Positions 1 through 7,354 of a DNA stretch of 40,199 nt are shown here, piece after piece; the stretch's first letter is position 1; each line of letters starts with the position of its first letter. The stretch is from an uncultured Dorea sp. (GTDB lineage: Bacteria; Bacillota; Clostridia; Lachnospirales; Lachnospiraceae). The stretch spans positions 13,117 to 53,315 of the forward strand of contig CAJULU010000032.1 in NCBI GenBank assembly GCA_910587575.1, written 5' to 3'. The translations under genes were made by a program, and so were the position numbers. The notes below the pieces were generated by a model, which searched no databases, had not been told where the DNA came from, and saw nothing but the letters and a program-made list of their open reading frames with translations.

Positions 1-1
1 G

Positions 2-535
2 CCCGTGACAGGCGGGGACGGCGGAGCAAGAGCCGGAACGTTATCCATCCTTGTTGGTGGTAAGAAAGAGGATTATGAGGCGTGTATGCCATTGTTTGCG
101 GCCATGGGAACCAATATGAATTACCAGGGCGGGGCGGGCTGCGGGCAGCATGCCAAGCTGGCGAACCAGATCATGATCGCAGGGGCGTTGTCGGGCGTCT
201 GTGAAGCCCTGACTTATGGTAAGGCGAAGGGGCTTGATCTGCAGGTACTTCTGGATTCCGTTTCTACCGGAGCGGCGGGAAGTAAGCAGCTTGATACCTT
301 TGGTCCGAAGATCCTGGCCGGGGATTTCGCACCGGGATTCTTTATGAAGCATTTTATCAAGGATATGAAGCTGGCGCTTACGGAGGCCAATATGAGCGGA
401 CTGTGCCTGGAAGTGTTAAGCCAGGCGCTGGCGAATTACGAAGTGCTGGAGGCGGAAGGCTATGGTGATCTTGGAACCCAGGCGCTGATGAAGTATTATG
501 AAGAGACGGCGGATGACGGAAGCTGCGAAGAGTAG
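2..535 (+). CDS. NAD(P)-dependent beta-hydroxyacid dehydrogenase, 2-hydroxy-3-oxopropionate reductase-like (5' end outside window)
   Basis: This is the C-terminal part of a beta-hydroxyacid dehydrogenase; the reading frame is open from base 2, so the gene starts before the window. It opens with PVTGGDGGAR, the substrate-loop signature of the tartronate-semialdehyde reductase / 3-hydroxyisobutyrate dehydrogenase family. It then carries GQHAKLANQ, whose lysine is the catalytic residue in this family, within the all-alpha C-terminal domain. Members are cytosolic and reduce small 2-hydroxy/3-oxo acids with NAD(P)H. About 178 residues are visible, roughly the last 60 percent of a 290-residue protein. 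The exact substrate cannot be read from this half. mgsA follows 105 bases later on the same strand. Confidence 0.85.
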   Translation, partial: PVTGGDGGARAGTLSILVGGKKEDYEACMPLFAAMGTNMNYQGGAGCGQHAKLANQIMIAGALSGVCEALTYGKAKGLDLQVLLDSVSTGAAGSKQLDTFGPKILAGDFAPGFFMKHFIKDMKLALTEANMSGLCLEVLSQALANYEVLEAEGYGDLGTQALMKYYEETADDGSCEE

Positions 536-640
536 GAAGAATGCATTCCGCAGGCTGCCCGCAGAGACAGGATATGACAGTTCCATGTCAATATGAGGCT
601 GTACGGGACAGGCATATGTATATACAGGAAAGGAGACAAT

Positions 641-1117
641 ATGGCAGGAGAGAATTTTGTAACATTTGAGATTGGAAAGACGAAGCACATTGCGCTGGTG
701 GCGCATGACGGGAAGAAGAAGGAACTGGTAGAGTGGTGCGACAGGAATAAAGAGATCTTAAAGAGTCATTTCCTGTGTGGGACCGGCACGACGGCAAGGC
801 TGATCGCGGAGAAGACAGGGCTTCCGGTAAAGGGATACAACAGCGGCCCCTTAGGCGGAGATCAGCAGATTGGAGCGAAGATTGTTGAGGGACAGATTGA
901 TTTCATGATCTTTTTGTGGGATCCGTTAGAGGCACAGCCTCATGATCCTGATGTGAAGGCGCTTTTGCGTATTGCGGTTGTTTATGATATTCCGATTGCG
1001 AATAATCTGGCAACTGCGGACTTTATGCTGCATTCTGAATATATGGATGGAACCTATGACCGGAAAGTGCAGAACTTTAATAAGACGGTGCAGGAACGTG
1101 TGGAACAGATGAAATAG
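641..1117 (+). CDS. mgsA: methylglyoxal synthase
   Basis: The 158-residue product matches the methylglyoxal synthase length and motifs. These are an N-terminal HIALVAHDGKK, a phosphate-binding segment around CGTGTTARL, the GPLGGDQQIGA loop that carries a conserved Asp, and FLWDPLEAQPHDPDVKALLR. The enzyme converts dihydroxyacetone phosphate to methylglyoxal and phosphate, a cytosolic bypass of lower glycolysis. The start at 641 is chosen over the upstream in-frame codon at 593 because AGGAGA lies at 631-636 with good spacing and the family begins close to this Met. A strong hairpin follows the stop codon. The last 20 bases of the gene plus two more are duplicated at 2834-2855. Confidence 0.95.
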   Translation: MAGENFVTFEIGKTKHIALVAHDGKKKELVEWCDRNKEILKSHFLCGTGTTARLIAEKTGLPVKGYNSGPLGGDQQIGAKIVEGQIDFMIFLWDPLEAQPHDPDVKALLRIAVVYDIPIANNLATADFMLHSEYMDGTYDRKVQNFNKTVQERVEQMK

Positions 1118-1119
1118 TG
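1098..1119 (+). repeat. 22-bp direct repeat, copy 1 (3' end of mgsA)
   Basis: These 22 bases, ending two bases past the mgsA stop codon, recur exactly at 2834-2855. Copy 1 is inside the intact gene. Copy 2 lies where the minus-strand ATPase fragment loses its coding homology. The arrangement resembles attachment-site duplication at a gene 3' end or a recombination scar. Confidence 0.8.
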
Positions 1120-1129
1120 GATGAGTGTG

Positions 1130-1164
1130 AAAAAATCGCAGAGTAAGATACTCTGCGATTTTTT
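1130..1164 (+). terminator. intrinsic-terminator-like hairpin after mgsA, same core stem as the loaP leader hairpin
   Basis: A long perfect stem with an AGA loop (1146-1148) is flanked by A-runs and followed by a T-run, so it can terminate mgsA transcription in either direction. Its core CGCAGAGTA / TACTCTGCG is the same as the hairpins at 19640-19664 and 23868-23892, but here the arm is extended with A/T pairs into a terminator form. Confidence 0.8.
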
Positions 1165-1225
1165 GTTTTCAACAACGTATCTATTATAACCACCAGAAGC
1201 AGATAATTCAATACCTAAATTACTT
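1139..1225 (+). repeat. dispersed repeat, copy A (hairpin plus AT-rich tail)
   Basis: Copy A begins with the CGCAGAGTA hairpin and continues through a T-run, the block ATCTATTATAAC (1179-1190 region) and ATAATTCAATA to TAAATTA. The same order of blocks occurs at 23629-23715 with roughly three quarters of positions matching by eye. It lies between mgsA and the gmd-like remnant. It is not a gene. It could be the edge of a duplicated leader region. Confidence 0.65.
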
Positions 1226-1262
1226 TTCCTTGGATTTGGAAGGATTTAGATAAAATTATTGA

Positions 1263-1658
1263 TATGCAGGACTGATAAAGCCGGAGGTCATGGTAGGGAA
1301 TCTGAAATCACTGAGAACGTATGCGGATGTCCGGGATGCAGTCCGGGCTTATTATATGCTTGTTACCGTTCATCCTGTTGCCGGTGAATATTATAATATC
1401 GGAGGCTCGTATACCTGTGAAGTCAAAGACACGCTGAACACTCTGATTTCCTATAGTACCAGAAAGGATGAGATTAAGATTGTCACGGATCAGGAACGGC
1501 TGCGCCCGATCGATGCAGATCTCCAGGTTCCCGACTGCAGGAAATTCAAAGAACATACCGGATGGGAACCACGGATTAGTTTTGAAACTACGATGCGTGA
1601 TCTTTTAAACTACTGGAGAGAGCGGGTTCGGCATGGAGAGACTTTTTTAACAAGGTAA
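1263..1658 (+). pseudogene. 3' fragment of a GDP-mannose 4,6-dehydratase-like gene
   Basis: The frame is bounded upstream by a stop at 1260-1262 and reads GLIKPEVMVGNL, then LRTYADVRDAVRAYYML, GEYYNIGG and RPIDADLQVPDCRKF. These are hallmarks of the C-terminal third of the NAD-dependent GDP-mannose dehydratase/epimerase family. About 130 of the usual 330 or so residues remain and the Rossmann nucleotide-binding half is absent, so the product cannot be active. The annotated-looking Met at 1290 is internal to the family sequence and has no convincing ribosome site. The fragment sits directly after dispersed repeat copy A, and its upstream part appears to have been deleted. It indicates that a nucleotide-sugar gene cluster once stood here. 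Confidence 0.8.
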
Positions 1659-1860
1659 CACATTTGTCCTTTTGGGATAGCTATATTATCCTAAAGTACT
1701 TTGATGCCCGAATAAAGGCTTTACACCATAATCACAGATTGATATTAATGAAAGTATCAAAGTAAACGGCACTTATAGAAGGTAGGTGAGGATGTGAATA
1801 ATCAAGAACTGGGATTAAACGTATTGACAAGGCAATGACAAGTAGCAGCGACTGTAAAAA
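1659..1860. other. intergenic stretch with no recognisable gene
   Basis: No ORF with recognisable content was found here. A short frame near 1795 reads MNNQELGLNVLTRQ-like sequence before a stop and could be a scrap of a mobile-element gene, but this is not supportable. The region separates the gmd-like remnant from the terminator at 1861-1906. Confidence 0.4.
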
Positions 1861-1906
1861 AGAGTAAAAATTAAAAGAGGCTGTCTGTTTTCCGACAGCC
1901 CACTTT
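1861..1906 (-). terminator. intrinsic terminator for the minus-strand ATPase remnant
   Basis: GGCTGTC (1879-1885) pairs with GACAGCC (1894-1900). Read on the minus strand, the hairpin is followed by TCTTTTAATTTTT. It lies about 90 bases beyond the stop of the minus-strand fragment at 1992-2174, the expected place for that gene's terminator. A weaker T-run on the plus side means it may also act bidirectionally. Confidence 0.65.
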
Positions 1907-1991
1907 TATCTTCATCCGCCATTTCCGTTAATTTCTCTCTGTCTCCAAAAGTTTTAACCGTTCTGGTATCATCTTCCAATAACTTTTCCTG

Positions 1992-2174
1992 CTATTTTAG
2001 AAAACAGAATGTTAAGAGCCAGCCTTTCTTTTGTCCCCGGCTTTCCATATATTCCAAAAGCTGCTCTATTCCATCCTGGTGCTTTTTAGGACCATGCCAG
2101 ATTTTATTTCCCGTACTGTCGCACGCCCCCATGGTGTCCAGCAATACTTCCGAAAATAATTTCCGGTTGTGCAT
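1992..2174 (-). pseudogene. C-terminal fragment of an AAA-type ATPase / PD-(D/E)XK nuclease-like protein
   Basis: The 60-residue frame contains KIWHGPKKHQDGIEQLLEYMESRG and then KKGWLLTFCFLK. This resembles the end of the large bacterial ATP-binding protein family in which an AAA domain is followed by a PD-(D/E)XK-like nuclease domain ('K-W-G...Q-L-Y-L...G-L-F'). It is on the same strand as the N-terminal ATPase fragment at 2856-3549 and may be the other end of the same gene, with the middle lost and replaced by the material at 2194-2855. The family assignment is from memory and moderate. Confidence 0.5.
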
Positions 2175-2193
2175 TGATATCTGTGCGTGTTAC

Positions 2194-2625
2194 AATGTTT
2201 TCAACAATCTGGAACGCTTTATCGGGGAATTGGTGGAAATGGCGGAGACCGGTGACATTATTTATTTGGGAAAAGACTTCCCGGATGAATATGCCGGTTC
2301 AAAATATACAAGGAAAATGAAAGGCGGCAGGGCAAAGGCGAAAGCCAATGCAGCACAGGGCATCCGTGAAATGGTGGGGATTGCAACGGATAAAAGGTTC
2401 CGGGAGAACCGGAAAGAGAAACATTCCGGTGATGCCGCTAACGGCTGGTATTACTACACGACACGGTTTGCCATGCCGATATATGATAATGATGTGAAAA
2501 CGGAGAAATATAATATTTATTCCGGCTGTCTGGTGGTAAACTGTACGGGGAAAGGGAAGATGTACCTGTATGATCTGGTGGATATAAAAAAAGAAGCGAG
2601 TAACCCACTCAAGACTAACGGATAG
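2194..2625 (+). pseudogene. fragment of a phage/ICE polyvalent-protein nuclease-like domain
   Basis: The sequence around DIIYLGKDFPDEYAGSKYTRKMKG, AKANAAQGIREMVGIATDKRF and GWYYYTTRFAMPIYD, ending LYDLVDIKKEASNPL, resembles domains found near the ends of very large prophage or integrative-element polyproteins (BECR-fold nuclease-like; recognised from memory, exact family uncertain). No start codon or ribosome site fits the homologous part. The first 20 or so codons of the open frame from 2131 are antisense to the ATPase fragment. A stop interrupts after NPLKTNG, after which the frame continues with weakly similar sequence. It is treated as a mobile-element remnant. Confidence 0.5.
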
Positions 2626-2833
2626 CCAGTGGTACAAAACCGCCTCTCTTTGCTTAAAAGAATACCATTGGGCAGAAAATTTGTCAATCCTTTTTTCGGC
2701 TTTGATATAGGGGGGAATATTTTAACAAAAAAGCATGAGACAAAGTATACTGGAACTTGCCACCCGAATTTATTTTTCTTGAAGTTGTAAGTAGATTTGA
2801 TTCCCCGCTGCCCTTTTATCCCGCACCCGGTGT

Positions 2834-2855
2834 GTGTGGAACAGATGAAATAGTG
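2834..2855 (+). repeat. 22-bp direct repeat, copy 2 (duplicate of mgsA 3' end)
   Basis: This is an exact copy of 1098-1119, including the mgsA stop codon. Here it is not preceded by mgsA. Immediately to its right the minus-strand ATPase coding similarity begins, so the repeat marks a junction. The 1.7 kb between the two copies holds only remnants. The bases between 2626 and 2833 contain no recognisable gene. Confidence 0.8.
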
Positions 2856-3549
2856 ACTGTCTTTATCATTGCAGTGATTTCTGAATGAGAAAGACTCATA
2901 TCAATCGGAAAATCTACCGCTATATTCCATGGTGAATTATATTTCCGCTCTTCATTCTGACGAAATTTTAGTTTGAGATTCTTTATGTCATATACTCCGG
3001 CTAAAATTACACTTTTAAAGGTAATTGTACCCATGGCACGTTCCAGATACAATTCTCTTAGAATGCCTAAAAAATTCAAAAACATCTGATTATCTGAACT
3101 CTTATCGACTTCATCAATAAACAGAAGAACCTCTTCTTCAGAATTCTCACAAAAATCAATGATCCGGTTCCTTAAAGTGTCCATATTTTCTTCGGTTTCC
3201 TGGCAGTTCCACAGCCGTTGTCTGGATTCATCATAACCTGAAAGCTTCAGGTTTTTCTCGATTCGGCCGCAGAATCTTCTGACGAACGTATCCTCTGAAC
3301 GGAATGCATCGGTTCCCATTCCCTCAAAACTGATATTTATCACAATGTACTTGCTTTTCAACTGCTGCCAGAGAAGCATGAGCGTGGTTGTCTCCCATAT
3401 TGCCGAGCACGATTGATCGTAAAGTAGGAATCCTGTTCAATCAGACGGATAATACGGTTAATTTTACTGGATGTATCTGCCATATAATGTTTTTGCGGAA
3501 TGCATGTTCCTGCGATATTAAATCGTTTCTTGTTTAATGAATCTTTCAT
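2856..3549 (-). pseudogene. N-terminal part of an AAA-type ATPase gene, frameshifted in Walker A
   Basis: The gene starts MKDSLNKKRFNIAGTCIP, then KHYMADTSSKINRIIRLIE and FTINRARQYG. Here the frame breaks. The other frame resumes LLWQQLKSKYIVINISFEG and continues to a Walker B-like VLLFIDEVDK and SVILAGVYDIKNLK. Restoring one A between GGG and AGACA near 3391-3396 would give RQYGKTTTLMLLWQ, a normal Walker A, so the lesion is a single-base deletion in the P-loop codons. The 3' part is missing: coding similarity stops at the 22-bp repeat at 2834-2855. Genes of this family often occur in many copies in Clostridia and Bacteroidetes, and their role is unclear. The copy here is doubly inactivated. 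Confidence 0.8.
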
Positions 3550-3684
3550 TTTGCACCGGTTTAGCCCTGTTCACTATTAATAAGAACGAGAGGACTTGAT
3601 TCTGATAATATTATAGGGAACTTTGACGGAGATTACAATTGGTATTTTGGAATTTAGAAAAAATCAGTTAGATAAAAAATATTC

Positions 3685-3713
3685 TTGTAAATGCATTTCA
3701 ACCATGCTATTAT
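3685..3713 (+). promoter_or_regulatory. sigma-A-type promoter for the orphan 2-epimerase
   Basis: TTGTAA (3685-3690) and TATTAT (3708-3713) are separated by 17 bases. The predicted start of transcription is near 3720, so the in-frame Met at 3691 lies inside the spacer and is not the translation start. Confidence 0.6.
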
Positions 3714-3768
3714 TAGTCCAAAGAAGGTTTTATTTCTGGAAGATAGCACAAAGAAAGGACGCAAAAGG

Positions 3769-4968
3769 ATGGAGATAAAAACTGATTATACAGACGTACA
3801 TTTTAAAGAGAACGGGAAATTAAAGCTTCTTATCATAGTGGGGACACGCCCGGAAATCATCCGGCTTGGTGCGGTAATCACTAAATGCAGGAAATATTTT
3901 GACTGTATTCTGGCTCATACCGGACAGAATTATGATTATAATCTGAACGGTGTATTTTTCCGTGACTTGAAATTGGCGGATCCGGAAGTTTATATGAATG
4001 CAGCCGGAGATGACCTGGGGGCTACCGTTGGTAATATTATCAACTGTTCCTATAAGCTGATGAATACCATCCATCCGGATGCATTGTTAATCCTGGGAGA
4101 TACCAATAGCTGTCTTTCTGCAATACCGGCAAAGCGTCTGCATATTCCGATTTTTCATATGGAAGCCGGCAACCGGTGCAAGGATGAGTGTCTGCCCGAA
4201 GAGACGAACCGCCGTATCGTGGACATTATATCGGATGTTAATCTGGCTTATTCTGAGCATGCGAGGAAATATCTTCATGAATGCGGTCTGCCGAAAGAAC
4301 GTGTGTACGTGACGGGGTCGCCAATGGCGGAGGTGCTTCATCAGAATTTAGAAAGTATTGAGAAATCTGACATTTTAGACAGATTACATCTGGAACCTCA
4401 GAAATATATCCTGCTGTCAGCGCACCGGGAAGAAAATATTGATACGGAGAAGAACTTTATTTCCCTGTTTACTGCAGTCAATCAGATGGCAGAGAAATAT
4501 GATATGCCAATCCTGTACTCGTGCCATCCAAGAAGCAGGAAACGTCTGGAAGAAACTGCCTTTGTGCTGGATCCGCATGTTGTGAGGCATGAACCCTTAG
4601 GGTTCCATGATTATAACCATCTTCAGATGAATGCATTTGCAGTAGTATCGGATTCAGGAACGCTGCCGGAAGAGAGCAGTTTTTTTACGAGTATAGGAAA
4701 GCCTTTTCCAGCGGTATGTATACGCACTAGTACGGAGCGCCCGGAAGCGCTGGATAAGGCTTGTTTCGTACTGGCCGGGATTGATGAGAAATCATTGCTG
4801 CAGGCGGTTGATACTGCGGTGCAGATGAATCTTGAGAAAGATTACGGGACTCCGGTGCCGGATTATATAGAAGAAAATGTCAGTACAAAAGTAATTAAAA
4901 TCATTCAGAGTTATACAGGCATTGTGGATAAGATGGTGTGGAGAAAGGATATGCCTGCTAAAGAATAG
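3769..4968 (+). CDS. UDP-N-acetylglucosamine 2-epimerase (non-hydrolysing), orphan copy
   Basis: The 399-residue product has the whole WecB/FnlC-type fold signature: LLIIVGTRPEIIRLG, HTGQNYDYNLN, LGDTNSCL, HMEAGNRCKDECLPEETNRRI, SAHREENID, SCHPRSRKR, SDSGTLPEES and RTSTERPEA. The family epimerises C2 of UDP-GlcNAc or a UDP-6-deoxy derivative in the cytosol. The start at 3769 has AAAGGA at 3754-3759. It is paralogous to the enzyme at 29447-30580 but clearly diverged, and has a five-residue insert before the RTSTERPE motif (FFTSIGKPFPAV against YFKFPAV). It stands alone between a graveyard and the convergent folate operon, so its product may feed the distant polysaccharide operon or may be left over from a lost cluster. 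Confidence 0.9.
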   Translation: MEIKTDYTDVHFKENGKLKLLIIVGTRPEIIRLGAVITKCRKYFDCILAHTGQNYDYNLNGVFFRDLKLADPEVYMNAAGDDLGATVGNIINCSYKLMNTIHPDALLILGDTNSCLSAIPAKRLHIPIFHMEAGNRCKDECLPEETNRRIVDIISDVNLAYSEHARKYLHECGLPKERVYVTGSPMAEVLHQNLESIEKSDILDRLHLEPQKYILLSAHREENIDTEKNFISLFTAVNQMAEKYDMPILYSCHPRSRKRLEETAFVLDPHVVRHEPLGFHDYNHLQMNAFAVVSDSGTLPEESSFFTSIGKPFPAVCIRTSTERPEALDKACFVLAGIDEKSLLQAVDTAVQMNLEKDYGTPVPDYIEENVSTKVIKIIQSYTGIVDKMVWRKDMPAKE

Positions 4969-4975
4969 AGAAGAA

Positions 4976-5788
4976 TTATCCCAGCTCTTCCAACATCTCC
5001 CGGACAGTCTTATGTGTACCAGGATGATGCTTATACGGCGCAATCTCATGCAGCGGCTTCAGTACGAATTCCCGCCGCTGCATGTCTGCATGAGGAATAC
5101 ACAGATCCTCTTCTTCCACAATCAGATCATCATAGAAAATAATATCCAGATCCAGGGTTCTCGGCCCCCAGTGGACGATACGCTCCCGCCCAGCTTCCTG
5201 TTCAATCTGGTGAAGTACATCCAGCAGTTCCCGGGGGGACAAAAGGGTACGGAGCGTTAAGCACCCGTTCAGAAAATCATCCTGGTCAGTGACGCCGTAA
5301 GGCTTTGTGGCAAGAAAAGAAGATACCCGGGTCACTTTACAGCAGGAAGTTTCATTCAGTGCTTCCACTGCCTGTCTGAGATACTGTTCCTTATCTCCCA
5401 TATTAGAGCCCAGGGCAATATACGCCGTATGCCATCCCCGTTCAATCTCTACAGAGACTGTTTCCAGAGGAAGGCCGATGGGCGCCCAGGGCTTCTTGAT
5501 TTCCAGACGGATTTTTTCCAGGTGCGGGGTTTCCAGAAGGAGCATTTCTGCAAGGCCTTCGGCCGTCCGTTCCAGGAGCCGGAAGGTATGTGCGGTCAGA
5601 AACTCCTGAATCTGCCGGCAGATCTCTCCATAGTGAATAGAATCCGTCAGTTCATCGGTCAGTCCGGCAGTTCTGGTATCCGTGTACAGGGTGGCGGTAA
5701 CGATAAATTTCTGCCCCAGAACATTTTCCTCCGGAAACACACCATGGTTCGCAAATACCTCAAGATTCTGTATCTTAATTTTATCCAT
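4976..5788 (-). CDS. folK: bifunctional dihydroneopterin aldolase / HPPK
   Basis: This is a fusion of two consecutive folate-pathway enzymes. Residues 1 to about 118 are FolB (IQNLEVFANHGVFPEE, ending RLEIKKPWAPIGLPLETVSVEI). Residues from about 122 are FolK (YIALGSNMGD, GPRTLDLDIIFYDD, PHADMQRREFVLKPLHEIAP). FolB cleaves dihydroneopterin to 6-hydroxymethyl-dihydropterin and glycolaldehyde; FolK pyrophosphorylates that product. The 270-residue length equals the sum of both domains. AGGAGG lies six bases before the ATG at 5788. It is the last gene of the minus-strand folate operon and converges with the epimerase gene, leaving only seven bases between stop codons and no visible terminator. Confidence 0.95.
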   Translation of the reverse strand: MDKIKIQNLEVFANHGVFPEENVLGQKFIVTATLYTDTRTAGLTDELTDSIHYGEICRQIQEFLTAHTFRLLERTAEGLAEMLLLETPHLEKIRLEIKKPWAPIGLPLETVSVEIERGWHTAYIALGSNMGDKEQYLRQAVEALNETSCCKVTRVSSFLATKPYGVTDQDDFLNGCLTLRTLLSPRELLDVLHQIEQEAGRERIVHWGPRTLDLDIIFYDDLIVEEEDLCIPHADMQRREFVLKPLHEIAPYKHHPGTHKTVREMLEELG

Positions 5789-5855
5789 ATATCCTCCTGT
5801 TAAATATGCTAATATCAGTGAATCTACAGTTAAAATATCATCATATTACGGCATA

Positions 5856-6671
5856 TTAGTGAAACTGTGTTTTTAAGATTGCCTCTGTCATCCGGATGGC
5901 TCTGCGGTTTGCAGCCACATCGTGGACTCTCACGAAAGAACATCCATGCAGCATCCCATACACCGTAGTGGCGAGGGTTCCTTCCTCACGCTGGTCAGCA
6001 GGAAGGTCAAGGGTCAGCCCGATTACGGACTTTCGGGAGGTTCCCAGAAGGATGGGATACCCCAGTTCCTTAAGCCTGCCGACTTCCCGTATGACTGCAA
6101 GGTTCATCTCATAAGTCTTTCCAAATCCCACTCCGGGATCCAGAATCATCTTATCCTTTGCAATGGACGCATCCATTGCAATCCGGACACATTCCCGCAT
6201 ATCTTCCATAAAATCTGCAAAGAAATCCTGATAAACAGGTTCTTTCCGGTTATGCATAAGACAGCAGGCCGCATCGTACCTGGCAATGAGCATTGCCATA
6301 CGGGAATCGTATTTCAGTCCCCAGATATCATTGACAAGGTCCGCTCCGGCCTGAAGTGCAGCTTCGGCCACAGAACTTTTGTAAGTGTCAATGGAGACGG
6401 GAACATCAAATTCCTGTTTTAATTTCTCAATCACAGGCGCAGTCCGGGCAATCTCTTCTTCGTCAGTAATCTGGGTATGGCCTGGACGGGTGGATTCGCC
6501 GCCCACGTCAAGGATATCTGCGCCCTCCCGGATCATTTCTTCTGCGTGTCTTAATGCGGCATCCGGATGGAGAAATCTGCCGCCGTCAGAGAAGGAGTCC
6601 GGTGTGACATTGAGGATACCCATGATGTAAGTGTGTCTGTCTGTGTCGAATTCTTTTTTTCCTATAATCAT
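5856..6671 (-). CDS. folP: dihydropteroate synthase
   Basis: The 271-residue TIM-barrel enzyme condenses 6-hydroxymethyl-dihydropterin pyrophosphate with p-aminobenzoate. Signatures are MGILNVTPDSFSDGG near the N terminus, DVGGESTRPG, VSIDTYKS, ADLVNDIWG, DPGVGFGKT and LLGTSRKSVIG, all in order. The ATG at 6671 is preferred over the upstream TTG at 6686 because AAAGGAG sits seven bases before it. It lies 35 bases downstream of the HD-domain gene and 67 bases upstream of folBK in the same direction, so all belong to one operon. It is the target family of sulfonamides. Confidence 0.95.
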   Translation of the reverse strand: MIIGKKEFDTDRHTYIMGILNVTPDSFSDGGRFLHPDAALRHAEEMIREGADILDVGGESTRPGHTQITDEEEIARTAPVIEKLKQEFDVPVSIDTYKSSVAEAALQAGADLVNDIWGLKYDSRMAMLIARYDAACCLMHNRKEPVYQDFFADFMEDMRECVRIAMDASIAKDKMILDPGVGFGKTYEMNLAVIREVGRLKELGYPILLGTSRKSVIGLTLDLPADQREEGTLATTVYGMLHGCSFVRVHDVAANRRAIRMTEAILKTQFH

Positions 6672-6706
6672 ATTGGCTCCTTTCAAAATGGGGGTATCAG
6701 ATTCAT

Positions 6707-7225
6707 TTACAATTGGATTGTCATGTTTTTTTTATCATCGCTCCAGTTACATGTAGCGCTGGCGGGACAGGCGAAACAAGTCCGGGACATCTTGTCTCCT
6801 TTATAAAGGAGAGTTTCCAGGGGCTCTGCATTGGCCTTAAGTTTCCGGTGCCTGCGGATTGCGGTGAGAATTTTTTGCTGTTCCTCTTTGCTGAAGCGAA
6901 TTTTATCCGGCATATCTGCAAGAATCTGTGACGCAAGTAATTCACCTGCGGTTTCGTGAGGCACTCCCTCTTCATACTGCCGGACTTTACCGATATCATG
7001 GAGAAGAGCCGCCGTATAGATCAGATCCCGGCTGATTCCAAGATCAGACTCCAGATTCAGGATATAAGCAATGCGTGCAACGTCCAGGAAATGCTGGATC
7101 TGATGACGGCAGAAGATGCGGGTCTTCTCAAGTTCTTCCAGTCTCTGGCAGGACGAAAGAAAAAGAGGGTGATTCTGGATGAAGCGAAGCCGTAATGAGC
7201 AGGTGGTGTCTGATAACTGGTTCAT
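6707..7225 (-). CDS. HD-domain phosphohydrolase within the folate operon
   Basis: The 172-residue protein contains YTAALLHDIGKVRQYEEG followed by PHETAGELLA and later AIRRHRK, an HD-superfamily metal site, and ends with a Cys-containing tail (SRTCFACPASATC). HD proteins hydrolyse phosphate esters or nucleotides. The ATG at 7225 is chosen because GGAGA precedes it by eight bases; an in-frame Met at 7324 would add 33 residues encoded by a direct-repeat region. It lies between folE and folP. This suggests, but does not prove, a role in pterin metabolism, for example dephosphorylation of dihydroneopterin triphosphate, for which no other enzyme is visible in this operon. The substrate is otherwise unknown. 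Confidence 0.75.
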   Translation of the reverse strand: MNQLSDTTCSLRLRFIQNHPLFLSSCQRLEELEKTRIFCRHQIQHFLDVARIAYILNLESDLGISRDLIYTAALLHDIGKVRQYEEGVPHETAGELLASQILADMPDKIRFSKEEQQKILTAIRRHRKLKANAEPLETLLYKGDKMSRTCFACPASATCNWSDDKKNMTIQL

Positions 7226-7249
7226 AATCTGTCTCCGTTCTGTACGGTC

Positions 7250-7336
7250 AAATCGTACATGGCTGTGATGTAGAATTGACAGTAACGCCGTTTCTACAGG
7301 TGCTTTTGCCGGTAAATCGTACATGGCTGTGATGTA
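7250..7336 (-). repeat. 23-bp direct repeat pair upstream of the HD gene
   Basis: The same 23 bases occur at 7250-7272 and 7314-7336, 64 bases apart. On the minus strand each copy contains CATCACAGCCATGTACG. The pair fills the gap between folE and the HD-protein start, and could be a small tandem duplication of the gene's former start or a regulatory repeat. Confidence 0.7.
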
Positions 7337-7354
7337 AAATGGTTACAAAAAGAT

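Noticed and set aside
3691..3768. 26-codon N-terminal extension of the orphan epimerase from ATG 3691
   Set aside because: This Met lies in the spacer of a good promoter and lacks a ribosome site. ATG 3769 has both leader and AAAGGA.
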